From Hordeum vulgare subsp. vulgare (lineage: Eukaryota; Streptophyta; Magnoliopsida; Poales; Poaceae): 64,000 nucleotides of DNA. Below are positions 12,429 to 22,110 of the stretch, piece by piece. The DNA lies in NCBI RefSeq assembly GCF_904849725.1, contig NC_058523.1, forward strand, positions 336,887,948 to 336,951,947. Reading direction: 5' to 3'. A program made the position numbers and the translations under genes. The notes beneath the pieces are model-generated. The model made no database searches and was not told the DNA's origin. It saw only the letters and a program-made list of their open reading frames with translations. The stretch's first letter is position 1. Each line of letters starts with the position of its first letter.

Positions 12429-13165
12429 TCACACAAAAGACAAGAATTGAAGCACAACGAGAGCATCATAAAGGATGTGAAAATCACATCTAAGTCTAAC
12501 ATACTTTCTATGCATAGGCATTTTATAGGAAAACAAATTGGCAAGACAACCAATAGTTACCAAATGCAAGGAAGAAGAAAGAGACAATAGCAATCTCAAC
12601 ATAACGAGAGGTAATTTGGTAACATGAAAATTTCTACCAAAATATTTTCCTCTCTCATCGCAATTACATGTGGGATCATATTCAAATTCAACAATATAGC
12701 TATCACATAGGATATTATTTTCATGATCCACATGCATGCAAAGTTGACGCTCTTCAAAAATAGTGGGATTATCATCAACTAAAGTCATGACTTCTCGAAA
12801 CCCACTTTCAATATTATTGCAAATATCATAATAATCATGAGGCTTAAACAAATTTTCAAGATCAAAAGAAAAATCTTTGCCCCAATCATGATTATTGCAA
12901 CAAGTAGAGGACATAGCAAAACTAGCAACCCCAAGCTTAGGGTTTTGCATATTTTTAGCATGATTGTCACTAATAGAATTTATAGTGAAACCATTGGAAT
13001 CATGCTTTTCATCCAAGGAGCTTCATAAATTTCTTCATCACGATTTTCGCATTCACGCATCTCAAGCAAAACTCCATAGAAAAAGTCAAGTGCACTCAAC
13101 TCACTAGCAATTGGTTCAACATACTTGGATCTCTTAAACAGATTAGCAAGTGGATGAGGATCCAT
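12429..13165 (-). pseudogene. Unknown ORF of non-autonomous gypsy element B, frameshifted
   Basis: The reading frame starts at an ATG at 13165 (MDPHPLANLFKRS...) and changes frame near 13010-13016, where the second frame (MDEKHDSNGF...) carries on to a stop at 12429. A small indel explains the switch, so the intact product was about 240 residues. The protein has Cys/His-containing stretches (CCNNHDW, CNCDERGKYFGRNFHVTKLP) and a hydrophobic, Leu-rich C-terminal part. I see no CCHC knuckle, retropepsin triad or RT motif. It sits where element C carries gag-protease, although the flanking non-coding DNA is shared. Function unknown; similar ORFs may exist in other non-autonomous Triticeae gypsy elements. 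The frameshift is certain, the gene model moderately so. Confidence 0.6.
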
Positions 13166-13479
13166 ATCAATAGATTTTCAGCAAGCGAAGATGCAAGCAT
13201 ATTGAAGGCACATGGCAACACAAGCAAACAGAAAGCAAGCAAAATAAAAGGGCGAGCGAAAAAGCCAAACGGAAAAGGAAAACAAAAAAGGCAAACGAAG
13301 AAAAGGGCAAACGAAGAAAAGGGCAAACAAAAAAGGCAAACAAAAAAGGCAAACAAAAAAGGCAAACGAAAAAGGCAAATTGGTGAAGTGGGGGAGAGGA
13401 AAACGAGAGGCAACTGGCAAACAAAGTAAATGCAAGAGATGAGTTTGCGACACTTACTTGGATGAGTTCTTGACTTGAT
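13166..13479 (-). repeat. Leader of element B with a short AAAGGCAAAC-type minisatellite
   Basis: Between the ORF start and the primer-binding site, 13255-13380 contains repeated 'ggcaaacgaagaaaag' and 'ggcaaacaaaaaa' units of 10-17 bp. The low-complexity open frames here in both directions come from this repeat. The following 'gtgggggagaggaaaacgag' is shared with the leader of element C near 50674-50693. Confidence 0.75.
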
Positions 13480-13498
13480 CCTCCTCGGCAATGGCGCT
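13480..13498 (-). other. Degenerate primer-binding site of element B (tRNA-Asp type)
   Basis: The inverse of this segment reads AGCGCCATTGCCGAGGAGG, a decayed form of TGGCGCCGTTGCCGGGG, which complements the 3' end of plant tRNA-Asp. It lies 11 bp inside the right LTR, the same spacing as in element C. Confidence 0.65.
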
Positions 13499-13509
13499 AG
13501 AAATTCTTC

Positions 13510-15055
13510 TGCTACGGCAACAAAAGTCCTTCCCCCGCAACGCCAAGAATTCTTCTTGCTACTTCTCTTGCTTGCGTCGGTTTTTTCCCTTGAAGAGGAA
13601 AGGGTGATGCACCACAGGAGCAGTAAGTATTTCCCTCAGTTTGAGAACCAAGGTATCTATCTAGTAGGAGAATCTCGCAAGTCCAGAGTACCTACGCAAA
13701 CACAAAAGAGCTTGCACCCAATGCTATAAAGGGGTTGTCAATCCCTTCAAGATTGTTTGCAAAGTGAGATCTGAAGGCGGAAAGTGCAACGAAGTAAAAA
13801 AGTGTAAGGCTGAAAATATGGTGTGGAGTAGACCCGGGGGCCATAGTGTTCACTAGAGGCTTCTCTCAAAATAGCAAGTATTATGGTGGGTGAACAAATT
13901 ACTGTCGAGCAATTGATAGAACCACGCAAAGTCATGACGATATCTAAGGCAATGATCATACATATAGGCATCACGTCCGAGACAAGTAGACCGATACTTT
14001 CTGCATCTACTACTATTACTCCACACATCGACCGCTATCCAGCATGCATCTAGTGTATTGAGTTCATGAAAAACAGAGTAACACCTTAAGCAAGATGACA
14101 TGATGTAGAGGGATAATCTCAAACCAATGATGAAAACCCCATCTTTTTACCCTTGATGGAAACAACACAATGCGTGCCTCGCTACCCCTTCTGTCACTGG
14201 GTGAGGTCACCGCACGGTATGAACCCAAAACCAAGCACTTCTCCCATTGCAAGAATCCCAGATCTAGTTGGCCAAACAAAACGCACAACTCGAAGAGAAT
14301 TACAAGGATATGAAATCATGCATAAGAGAGATCAGAAGAAACTCAAATAAGATTCATAGATAATATGATCATAAATCCACAATTCATCGGATCTCAACAA
14401 ACACATCGCAAAAGAAGATTACATCGGATAGATCTCCATGAAGATCATGGAGAACTTTTTATTGAAGATCCAAGAAGAAGCCATCTAGTTACTAGCTATG
14501 GACTCGTAGGTCTATGGTGAACTACTCACGCATTATCAGAGAGGTCATGGTGTTGATGAAGAAGCCCTCTGTATCTGAATCCCCCTTCGGCAGGACACCA
14601 AAACGTGCCCTAGATGGGATCTTGAGGAGACAGAAGCTTGCGGCGGCGGAAAAGTACTTTCGATGATCTCCTGATTTTTTATGGAATTTTAGGGAATATA
14701 TAGGCGCAAAACCTAGGGCAAAGGAGCCTCAGGGAGCCCACAAGCCAGGGGGCGCGGCCCCCCTGGCTGCGCCATGAAGGCTTGTGGGGTCCCTGGTGGC
14801 CCCCTGCCCTGATTCTCCGGCTTTCCGATCTTTTTCTGTTCCAGAAAAAATCTTTTTGGCAGTTTCATTCTGTTTGGACTCCGTTCAAAATCCTCCTCTG
14901 AAAGGGGTCAAAACATGGAAAAACAGGAACTGGCACTTGGAACTGAGTTAATAAGTTAGTCCCAAAAATATATAAAAGGCATACAAAACATCCAAAGTTT
15001 GACAAGATAATAGCATGAAACCATCAAAAATTATAGATACGTTGGAGACGTATCA
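13510..15055 (-). repeat. 5' LTR of element B (complete)
   Basis: The 1546-bp LTR runs from TGCTACGG to ACGTATCA on the + strand. It matches 8588-9726 on its right part and is related to the LTRs of element C. The sequence 'gaatatatag' at 14694-14703 is a candidate TATA box on the minus strand. Confidence 0.85.
14694..14703 (-). promoter_or_regulatory. Candidate TATA box of element B 5' LTR
   Basis: On the element's sense strand this reads CTATATATTC. The same site is kept in the left LTR of B (9361-9370) and the left LTR of C (45507-45516), and changed to GAATCTATAG on the + strand in the right LTR of C (52038-52047). Confidence 0.55.
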
Positions 15056-15498
15056 ATGATTTATAGGACAATCTTCTTGCAGATGCATGATGTGAGTTTG
15101 GGATTCGACATTCAGTTGGTACGTTTGTTCACGGATGTCTTACAGTAGTTCTCGTTATGTCTTAAAGAGTCCTTGTAGCTTGCTACGACTCGGGGATGCT
15201 TCATAACTCGTGTGCACTGCCTTGCACAGGATGGCTGCTGTAAATTCGAGCCCGTGCGATCATATCCACGAAGATATCGGATGAAATCTCGATCATACAT
15301 TTGTTCCGAGCTGTTCTAGCTCATACTTGGTTTGCAAGTGGTCTTTAATGAGAATTTTGTCGACACTCACTTTCAGGAAGCATTCTTACTATTTTGTTCG
15401 AGTGCAATTGCTAATATTCTTGTTCAGATATTCCTGCCTTTTGATTCAACTTTACCTTCAATATTATTCTCTCGTATAATGTGTTGTCCGTCTTCAGG
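15056..15498 (+). other. 5' untranslated leader of element A
   Basis: Unique-looking sequence between the end of element B and the gag start. It has no resemblance that I can see to the 3' LTR of A, so I read it as leader rather than LTR. The primer-binding site must lie to the left, outside the window. Confidence 0.6.
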
Positions 15499-16558
15499 AT
15501 GACTCCACCAACTCGTCAGAATATGGGTCGTGAGGGTGCTGAAATGCCGCCACCACCCCCTCCGCCTCCTCCTCTGCCGCCGCCTCCTCCTGCAGAAGCT
15601 TGGCAAGCGGTGATGGCTGCAACAAATGCCAACACCCATATGTTAATCCAGCTATTGCAAGAGAGGAAAAATCAGCAGCAGGGCAATTTCAACCATGGTG
15701 GTAATCAGTTTGCATCTCTAAGTCAATTCCTAGCAACCAGCCGAAGACCTTCACGTCGTGTGATCAGCCGTTTGACGCTGAGGACTGGATTCGGGACATG
15801 AACAAACACTTTGAGTGCAGCAATGTTCGTCCAGAGGACTTCGTCAAGTTTGCAACATTCCAGCTCAAGGGGCAGGCAGCAGTTTGGCGGCAGCAGTTGA
15901 AGGACTCCATGGGTGCCAGATTGATTAGTTGGGATGAGTTCTGCTGAGATTTCAGGTCCCACTGTATCCCGTCTAGCTTTGTGGAAGAGATGCGTGAGAA
16001 GTTTAGGCGCTTGAAGCAAGGTGGTCCTCCGTGGACAAGTACAACGTTGAATTCCACGAGCTGGCTCGATATTCCTTGCGGGACATTCTAGATCAGAAGA
16101 GCAAGATCTATCAGTTCAGAGGTGGTCTGAAAGAGGACTTGCAGCTGGCCCTCGCCTTGCACGATCCTGATGAGTTTGATAAGTTCTATAACTTGGCTCT
16201 CAGGGCTGAGGCAGCTTTGCTCAGGGTGGAGAATTCGAAGAAGCGTTTTGGAGATTCCAGTTCGTCGTCCTCTACTCAGGTGGTTCCGAAGCGGCAAAAA
16301 TTATGGGTGTCTCCTCCTCCTCCTTGGTACACTTAGCAGTTCAAGCAATCAGGTGGTCATGGTTCTTCCCACCCATCAAACCCAGCTTTTCAGCAGAGGT
16401 TTCAGCAGCAGAAGCAAGGGAATCCTTAGACGCAATTCCGTCAGCCGGCAGATGTTACTTGTCACAAGTGTGGGCAGAAGGGTCACTATGCCAACAAGTG
16501 CACCTCTCAGCTGCGTCTTCCGCCTCCTCCTCCAGGCAAGCCTCCAAGCAATGCTATA
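15499..16558 (+). pseudogene. gag: gag of element A, broken
   Basis: The frame starts at ATG 15499 (MTPPTRQNMG), passes a Pro-rich stretch, and has frame changes near 15735 and 16024. Between them is the typical gypsy capsid core (ATFQLKGQAAVWRQQL), interrupted by TGA at 15945-15947. The next frame (NVEFHELARYS, RAEAALLRVEN) ends at TAG 16334-16336. The CCHC nucleocapsid knuckle (CHKCGQKGHYANKC, ~16471-16502) is intact and lies in the next open segment. In the family, Gag forms the particle that holds the RNA. Both stops are explained by C-to-T changes in Arg or Gln codons. Confidence 0.85.
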
Positions 16559-17206
16559 GTGAAGTTCAACCCCAGGTCTGCGAGAGTCAATATCGTGAAT
16601 GCAGCTGAAGCAGAAAACTCCTCAGACATGATTATGGGTAATCTTTCAGTTAATGATATTCCTGCTAAGGTTCTATTTAATTCTGGTGCATCGCATTCAT
16701 TCATTTCAAGGCCTTTTGTTGCAAAGCATGATTTCGTGACAGCAGACACTCCTAGGCCATTAAAAATCATTTCTCCGGGGATGCAAATGACTTCCAGGGT
16801 GTTTGTTCCTGGTATCACTTTCAAGATGGGTGATTATGCCTTAATGGCTTGTCCTAGTGTCCTTGGCAACTCTGATATTGATTTGATCCTTCGGATGGAT
16901 TGGTTGGCTATGAACAAGGCATCTATTGATTGTGAAGCTAAAGTAATGAAGCTAACTTATTCTTCGGAGGACGTGATTATCTTCGCAGCGCGTGATGACA
17001 CGCTCCGTGTGTTTTCCTTGAATGAGAAGGGTGAGATCTCTCCAATTTCGCAAGACCCAGTGGTCTGCGAATATGAAGATGTTTTTCCGGAAGAACTGCC
17101 AGTAATGCCTCCGCACCGAGCAGTTGAGTTCGTAATTGATCTTGAACCGGGTACTGAGCATGTGTGCAAACGGCCATACAAACTGGGTCCAGAAGAGCTG
17201 AAGTAG
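16559..17206 (+). pseudogene. Protease and N-terminal RT linker of element A
   Basis: A 215-codon open frame. The retropepsin motif is LFNSGASHSF at about 16670-16705: the expected catalytic Asp of D(S/T)G is Asn (AAT at 16679-16681), so this protease should be inactive. The usual gypsy hydrophobic motif follows (DIDLILRMDWL, where ILGMDWL is typical), then the linker with VVCEYEDVFPEELP that precedes RT. It ends at TAG 17204-17206, inside EELK*LKKQL. The start shown is only the first Met in an already open frame; in the intact element it continued from gag. Confidence 0.85.
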
Positions 17207-17802
17207 CTGAAGAAACAACTTGATGAGCAGGAGCGTCTGGGTCTGATCAGACCAAGCTCATCTCCTTGGGGCTGTGGAGTTCTTTTCGTCAAGAAGAAGG
17301 ATGGTACGGAACGACTCTGTGTCGATTACCGCCCATTGAATAAGAAGACGATTAAAAACAAGTATCCACTTCCTAACATCAATGAGTTGTTCAAGCAATT
17401 GAAACGGGCTAAGATCTTCTCGAAGCTTGATCTCAGGATGGGTTATCATCAGATTCGCATTCGCGAAGAGGACATTCCAAAGACTGCTTTCAGGACAAGC
17501 TTTGGATCGTATGAGTGTACAGTGATGTCTTTCAGTCTGGCCAATGCTCCATCGACCTTCTGTCGGATGATGAATTATATCTTCTCCCCATTCAAGAATG
17601 AATTCACCTTGTTGTATCTTGATGATATTCTGGTCTTTTGGAAACTGAGGAAGAGCATGAAGAACATCTCAGACTTGTGCTTGATAAGCTAAGAGAGCAT
17701 AAGTTCTATGCTAAGTTTTCCAAATGTGAGTTCTGGTTGAAATAAGTTGTCTACCTTGGGCACATCATCTCTGCCGAGGGCATCAAAGTTGATCCGTCGA
17801 AG
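17207..17802 (+). pseudogene. Reverse transcriptase of element A, broken
   Basis: RT motifs appear in order: [63 protein letters not shown], and the catalytic YLDDILVF at about 17617-17640. The frame shifts near 17640, right after the YLDD box, and continues with the thumb region ([15 protein letters not shown]). It has an in-frame TAA at 17744-17746. Family role: copying element RNA into DNA. The catalytic Asp pair is present, but the product would be truncated. Confidence 0.9.
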
Positions 17803-19182
17803 GTGCAGGCCATTGTTGAGTGGGAGCCTCCGCAAAATGTGAAGCAGCTTCGAAGCTTTCTCGGGCTTGCAAGCTATTGTAGAAGATTCGTTGAGAATTT
17901 CTCCAAGATTGCTAAGCCTCTCTCAAGTCTTCTTCAGAAGGGTGTGAAGTATGTCTGGTCTCTAGAGTGTCAGTTGGCTTTCGACACACTCAAAGAGAAG
18001 CTCACTTCTACTCCGGTCTTGGTTCCTCCTGATGACTCCAAACCTTATCAAGTGTTCTGCGACGCCTCTCTTCAAGGTCTTGGTGCAGTGTTGATGCAAG
18101 ACAAGAAAGTGGTAGCTTATACCTCAAGGCAGTTGAAGCCAAGTGAGAAGAATTACCCCACTCATGATCTTGAGTTGGCGGCAGTGGTACATGCTCTGAT
18201 GACTTGGAGACACCTCTTGTTGGAACAAAAGGTTGAAGTGTTCACCGATCACAAGAGTCTCAAGTACATCTGCACCCAGCCTAACCTCAATCTTCGGCAA
18301 ACTCGTTGGGTGGAAATGCTCCAAGATTTTAATCTGAGCATTGAGTACACTCCGGGCAAAGCTAATGTCGTGGTAGATGCTTTGAGCAGGAAGGCTTACT
18401 GCAACAGTCTCATTCTGAAGCCTCTCCAGCCTGACCTTTGTGAATCTTTCAGAAATCTCAACCTTCAGTTAGTACCTCAGGGATTTCTTGCAAATCTTCA
18501 GATTTCTCCTACCTTGGAAGACCAGGTCCGAGAAGCTCAACTTCTTGATGCAATGGTGAAGAAAGTTAAGATTGGCTTGGCAAAGGGAGTTCCCAAATAT
18601 AAGTGCTTCAGTGTTGATGCCAGAGATACATTATTCTTTGAGCATCGTCTTGTCGTTCGGAAAGGGGATCTCAGAAAGGTTATCATGGAAGAAGCTCATA
18701 ACTCTCTTCTCTCCATACATCCAGGAAGTTCCAAGATGTATCAGGATTTGAAACACACCTTCTGGTGGACTCGCATGAAGCGTGAGATTGCTCAGTTCGT
18801 AAATGAATGTGATGTATATCGAAGGGTGAAAGCAGAGCATCAACGTCCAGCAAGTCTTTTGCATCCATTGCCCATTTCCGAGTGGAAGTTCGACCATATT
18901 GAGATGGATTTTGTCACCGGGTTTCCGAAGTCCAAGAAGGGTAATGATGACATCTTCGTCGTCATCGACAAGTTGAGCAAAGTAGCTCATTTCCTTCCAG
19001 TCAAGGAGTCTATCTCGGCAGCTCAGCTTGCAGAGATGTACACTTCAAGGATAGTCTCTTTGCATGGCGTTCCAATGCTGATTTCTTTGGATCGCGGAAG
19101 CATCTTCAATTCCAAGTTCTGGGACTCATTTCAGTCTGCGATGGGTACTAAGATTCGATTTAGCACAACCTTTCATCCTTAG
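17803..19182 (+). pseudogene. RNase H and integrase core of element A
   Basis: A 459-codon open segment. It starts in the RT connection ([18 protein letters not shown]), runs through RNase H ([52 protein letters not shown]) and the integrase zinc region ([11 protein letters not shown]...), where the second zinc Cys is Tyr ([12 protein letters not shown]). It then enters the DDE core ([24 protein letters not shown]). It stops at TAG 19180-19182 just before the catalytic Glu segment, which continues in frame after it. The stop is explained by CAG to TAG. Confidence 0.9.
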
Positions 19183-19946
19183 ACTAGTGAGCAAGTTGAG
19201 AGAGTCAATCAGGTCATCAAGGATATGCTAAGAGCCTGTGTCATTTCCTTTGGCATGAAGTGGGAAGACTGCCTACCTTTTTCTGAGTTTTGTTATAACA
19301 ACAGCTATCAGGAAAGTTCAGGCAAAGCTCCGTTTGAGATTGTCTATGGCAGGAAGTGTCGTACCCCGCTCAACTGGTTAGAGACTGGCGAGCGTCAGAT
19401 TCTTGGGAATGACATGATTGAAGAAGCAGAAGAAATGTGTTGGGTCATTCGGGATAATCTCAGAGTAGCGCGGTCCCGTCAGAAGACCTACTATGATAGC
19501 AAGCATCGTGACATGTCTTATGAGCTAGATGACTTCGTCTATCTCAAAGTGTCTCCTATGAAGGGCACTAAGCGTTTTGGTTCAAAGGCAAGCTTGCCCC
19601 TCGTTTTGTTGGGCCTTTCAGAATTATTGGCAAGAGAGGCAACTTTGCTTATCAACTTGAGCTCCCTTCAAACTTCGCAAATGTGCATGACGTGTTCCAT
19701 GTCTCTTAGCTCCGGAGATGCTTCAAAACTCCCGAGCGCACAGTTGATCTTCATGATATCGACCTTCAACACGACCTATCCTATTGTGAGCAGCCAGTTG
19801 CAGTTCTCGAGACGACTGAGCGCAAGACCCACAATAAGTCAATCAAGTTTCTCAAGGTGCAGTGGTCACATCATTCCGATAAAGAGGCCACTTGGGAGCG
19901 CGAGGATCACCTCCATTCCGAATTTCCAGAGTTCTTTCAGTCCTAG
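19183..19946 (+). pseudogene. Integrase C-terminus and chromodomain of element A
   Basis: The frame continues after the stop with the DDE Glu helix (VERVNQVIKDMLRACV), then PFEIVYGRKCRTPLNW. A frame change near 19590 leads into the GPFRIIGKRGNFAYQLELP segment. TAG at 19707-19709 interrupts VHDVFHVS*LRRC. The last ~50 codons (IKFLKVQWSHHSDKEATWER) have chromodomain-like sequence, the hallmark of chromovirus integrases that direct insertion to particular chromatin. The frame closes at TAG 19944-19946, about 25 bp before the polypurine tract. Confidence 0.85.
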
Positions 19947-20752
19947 ATCTCGGGTCGAGATCTTCTTGTAGTGTGGGAGAGTTTGTAATGCCCAGATGTA
20001 ACCCTTGCGTTTTGTGGAACCCTTTCCTATTTTGGGTCATGGGGTCAATGCTATGGAGTTATCATTTCATGTTGTCATTTCATGTCTTCACTTTTGCATC
20101 ATGGCATTCATTGCATCCATGTCAATTCCATTGTGATGATGTTGTTGTTTGATCCATCATGATTGGAGTGTGTTGTGTTTGATGTGGTGACGTTTTCAAA
20201 ACATTGTTGCTTTCAACTAGGTTTCAAAAAAAACTTCTTCTTTATTTCTTTGAGCTCATGTTTAACTTGCTCAAAACCTGTTTTAAAAATGTTGTTATTT
20301 TAGTGTGCTATCTTGTGCATGAGGGGTACGATTTTGGGGGTTTTAAAACTTTAGCTAAGTGGGGTTTTATCTACAAAACAGTATTTTAATTCTGTTTTGG
20401 GATTTAATTTTTATACTCCAAAAATCTGTCTTATAGTTTATTTAAATAGGGCATAATTCCCTTAAGCCCTAGATATTTTTACTTTGTTTTCTTCAAACCC
20501 TTGGGAGGTTGTGTGTATTTTTATTTGCAGGAGATATTTTAAAAAGAGAAAAACCCCTTTGTTTTAAGTGGAGTGGCGCACCTGGGCTGGATCCCTCCTT
20601 CCCACGACCATTCCCTGTTTTCCCCGCGCGCAGCCCACTCCTCTTTCGTTCTTCTCTCCCCTGACGCCGTCTCTCCCCATCTCTGCTTTCCGTCAGAGAT
20701 CGAGAGAGAGAGAGAGGGATCGGGCACGCCGTTTGCTCCTTCCCTCTTCCCC

Positions 20753-20760
20753 CTATTTAA
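20753..20760 (+). promoter_or_regulatory. Candidate TATA box in the LTR of element A
   Basis: CTATTTAA lies about 770 bp into the LTR, in a C-rich context. It is followed by a GC/CT-rich leader and a good splice-donor-like sequence (cccaggtaggt, ~20846-20856). This arrangement suggests the LTR promoter and a transcribed R/U5 region, which is inference. Confidence 0.4.
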
Positions 20761-21450
20761 CCTCGACGTTTGTGCCGCTAGGGTTCCCCCCTCTTGCCCC
20801 ATCACGCCGCCACCACCTCTTCTTCCTCCTCCTCCATCTCTCCCTCCCAGGTAGGTCTCTCCAGGGTTCAGAGAGCTGTCCCGAGAGAGAGCTGCGAGGT
20901 CGCCGACGTTCCCTTCCGCGCTGCCGTCGTCTCCGGCATCGGCGGGAATGTCCGGGGCCTCGGGGTGGCTCCCGACGTTCCATTCCCGATGCTAGGGGCT
21001 CCGGAGGGCCACCATCGAGATAGTCTCTTCTTCCCCTTCCTCGCTGTCGCACTACTTTGTCGTGGACATCCTTAGATCAACACCGAGCGCCTCCCCAGCC
21101 TCTTCTTCCCCTGCGCTGCTTCGGTGACCCTAGGTCAGCCGCGCCCCGCTCCCCTCTGCCTTCTCCTTCCCTCTGTAGCCGCTTGACCGCATCATCGTCG
21201 GCGTTGTTCAGTAGCGCGGGAAGCAGCAGCAATAGGTAGGTGACCGACGTGTAGCCGTGGTGGTGCACCTTCCGGCGAGCTCAGGCCGGAAATGGATCCT
21301 CTGATGACCCCTCTTCCTCCCCGCTAGCGTCGCCGTGTCGTTTAGGTGTCGTAGGTTCGTCGAAGTTGATCCCCTGTTCCGGCGCCGTTGATCTGTAGTA
21401 TGAGATAGGGGGATAGTCAAAAGAGTAGCGCCCCCCTCTCTGTAAAGTTC

Positions 21451-21520
21451 TGCGTCGTAGTGTAGTGGTAGTGGGGTGGTTTTGCCACGGGGTGATCGTG
21501 GCTTCGAATCCCCAAAGGCC
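21451..21520 (+). other. tRNA-Gly(GCC)-like sequence with pol III A and B boxes
   Basis: TAGTGTAGTGG at 21458-21468 fits the internal A box consensus TRGYNNARNGG exactly. GGCTTCGAATCC at 21500-21511 fits the B box apart from one base. Between them is an anticodon-loop-like TTTTGCCACGG, as in tRNA-Gly(GCC), and a T-rich stretch follows at 21521-21540. The acceptor stem does not pair, so this is a tRNA-derived relic or SINE head, not a functional tRNA gene. Confidence 0.5.
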
Positions 21521-21602
21521 TCTTTTATTTTCCTGTTTTTCCCGTAGTAGTAGATCGACAGGGAAGCTTAGCACGCATAATTCCCCTTTTCTGTCGAGTG
21601 CA

Positions 21603-21682
21603 AGGCAGTTGCCCAGTGGCGATTGTGTATGTGTGTGGTGCAGGGGGCCTGGGTTTGAATCCAGGGTAACCCCCTTTTATTT
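21603..21682 (+). other. Second tRNA-like sequence with A/B-box similarity
   Basis: TTGCCCAGTGG at 21609-21619 has one mismatch to the A box and GGTTTGAATCC at 21652-21662 one mismatch to the B box. CCTGG/CCAGG can pair as a T-arm around the B box. A T-run (ttttattttttt) follows at 21675-21686. It lies about 150 bp downstream of the first tRNA-like unit. Confidence 0.35.
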
Positions 21683-21759
21683 TTTTGCCTTTGTTCAGTC
21701 TTTTTCCCCATTACATTATCTTGGGCAAAAAATAGGCCTTGGGTTTTTAGCAAAACCAG

Positions 21760-21984
21760 TGGCATGTGTGTATGTGTGTTCCCTTGTGAGTGTGTGTGTG
21801 TGTAGATGGAGATGTGTGTGTATGGGTGTGTGTGTTACACACACATACTTGTGCAAGTTTGCACAAACACATGAGTGTGTGATTGTGTGTAGTGTATGTG
21901 TGCACATGAGTGCATGAGTATGTGTATGTGTTCATATAGTGTGTGTATGTGATTTAGTGTGTATGTGAGGGGGTGTGGATATGC

Positions 21985-22015
<31 letters not shown>

Positions 22016-22110
22016 TGTGGGTGCACCCATGTACATGTGCATGAGGGTCTACCCGCTCATGAGGCCCATTCTTGTGTGTGTGTTTGTGTGTGTGTGTGTG
22101 CAAGTGTACT
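21760..22110. repeat. GT/GTAT microsatellite tract
   Basis: Impure (GT)n, (TGTA)n and (CA)n runs occupy about 350 bp of the LTR of element A, with the longest pure GT run near 21988-22013. The open frames here on both strands (Val/Cys or His/Thr repeats) are by-products of the repeat. Confidence 0.9.

Larger units (their letters stand above)
8588..15055 (-). mobile_element. Gypsy-type LTR retrotransposon B, non-autonomous, interrupted by the CACTA element
   Basis: Two copies of one LTR flank a 3.8-kb interior: 8588-9726 (left part lost to the CACTA insertion) and 13510-15055. The + strand LTR ends in ...GAGACGTATCA in both. A primer-binding-site remnant lies beside the right LTR and a purine tract beside the left, so the element is on the minus strand. 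The interior encodes no recognisable gag, protease, reverse transcriptase or integrase, only one broken ORF of unknown function (12429-13165). It is inserted in the 5' leader of element A; the right 5-bp flank is atgat (15056-15060). The LTR and 3' interior are clearly related to element C. Likely a Sabrina/WHAM/Fatima-like family, not resolvable by eye. Confidence 0.85.

Noticed and set aside
21451..21520. Functional tRNA-Gly gene
   Set aside because: The acceptor stem does not pair and the B box has a mismatch; only a tRNA-like relic is supported.
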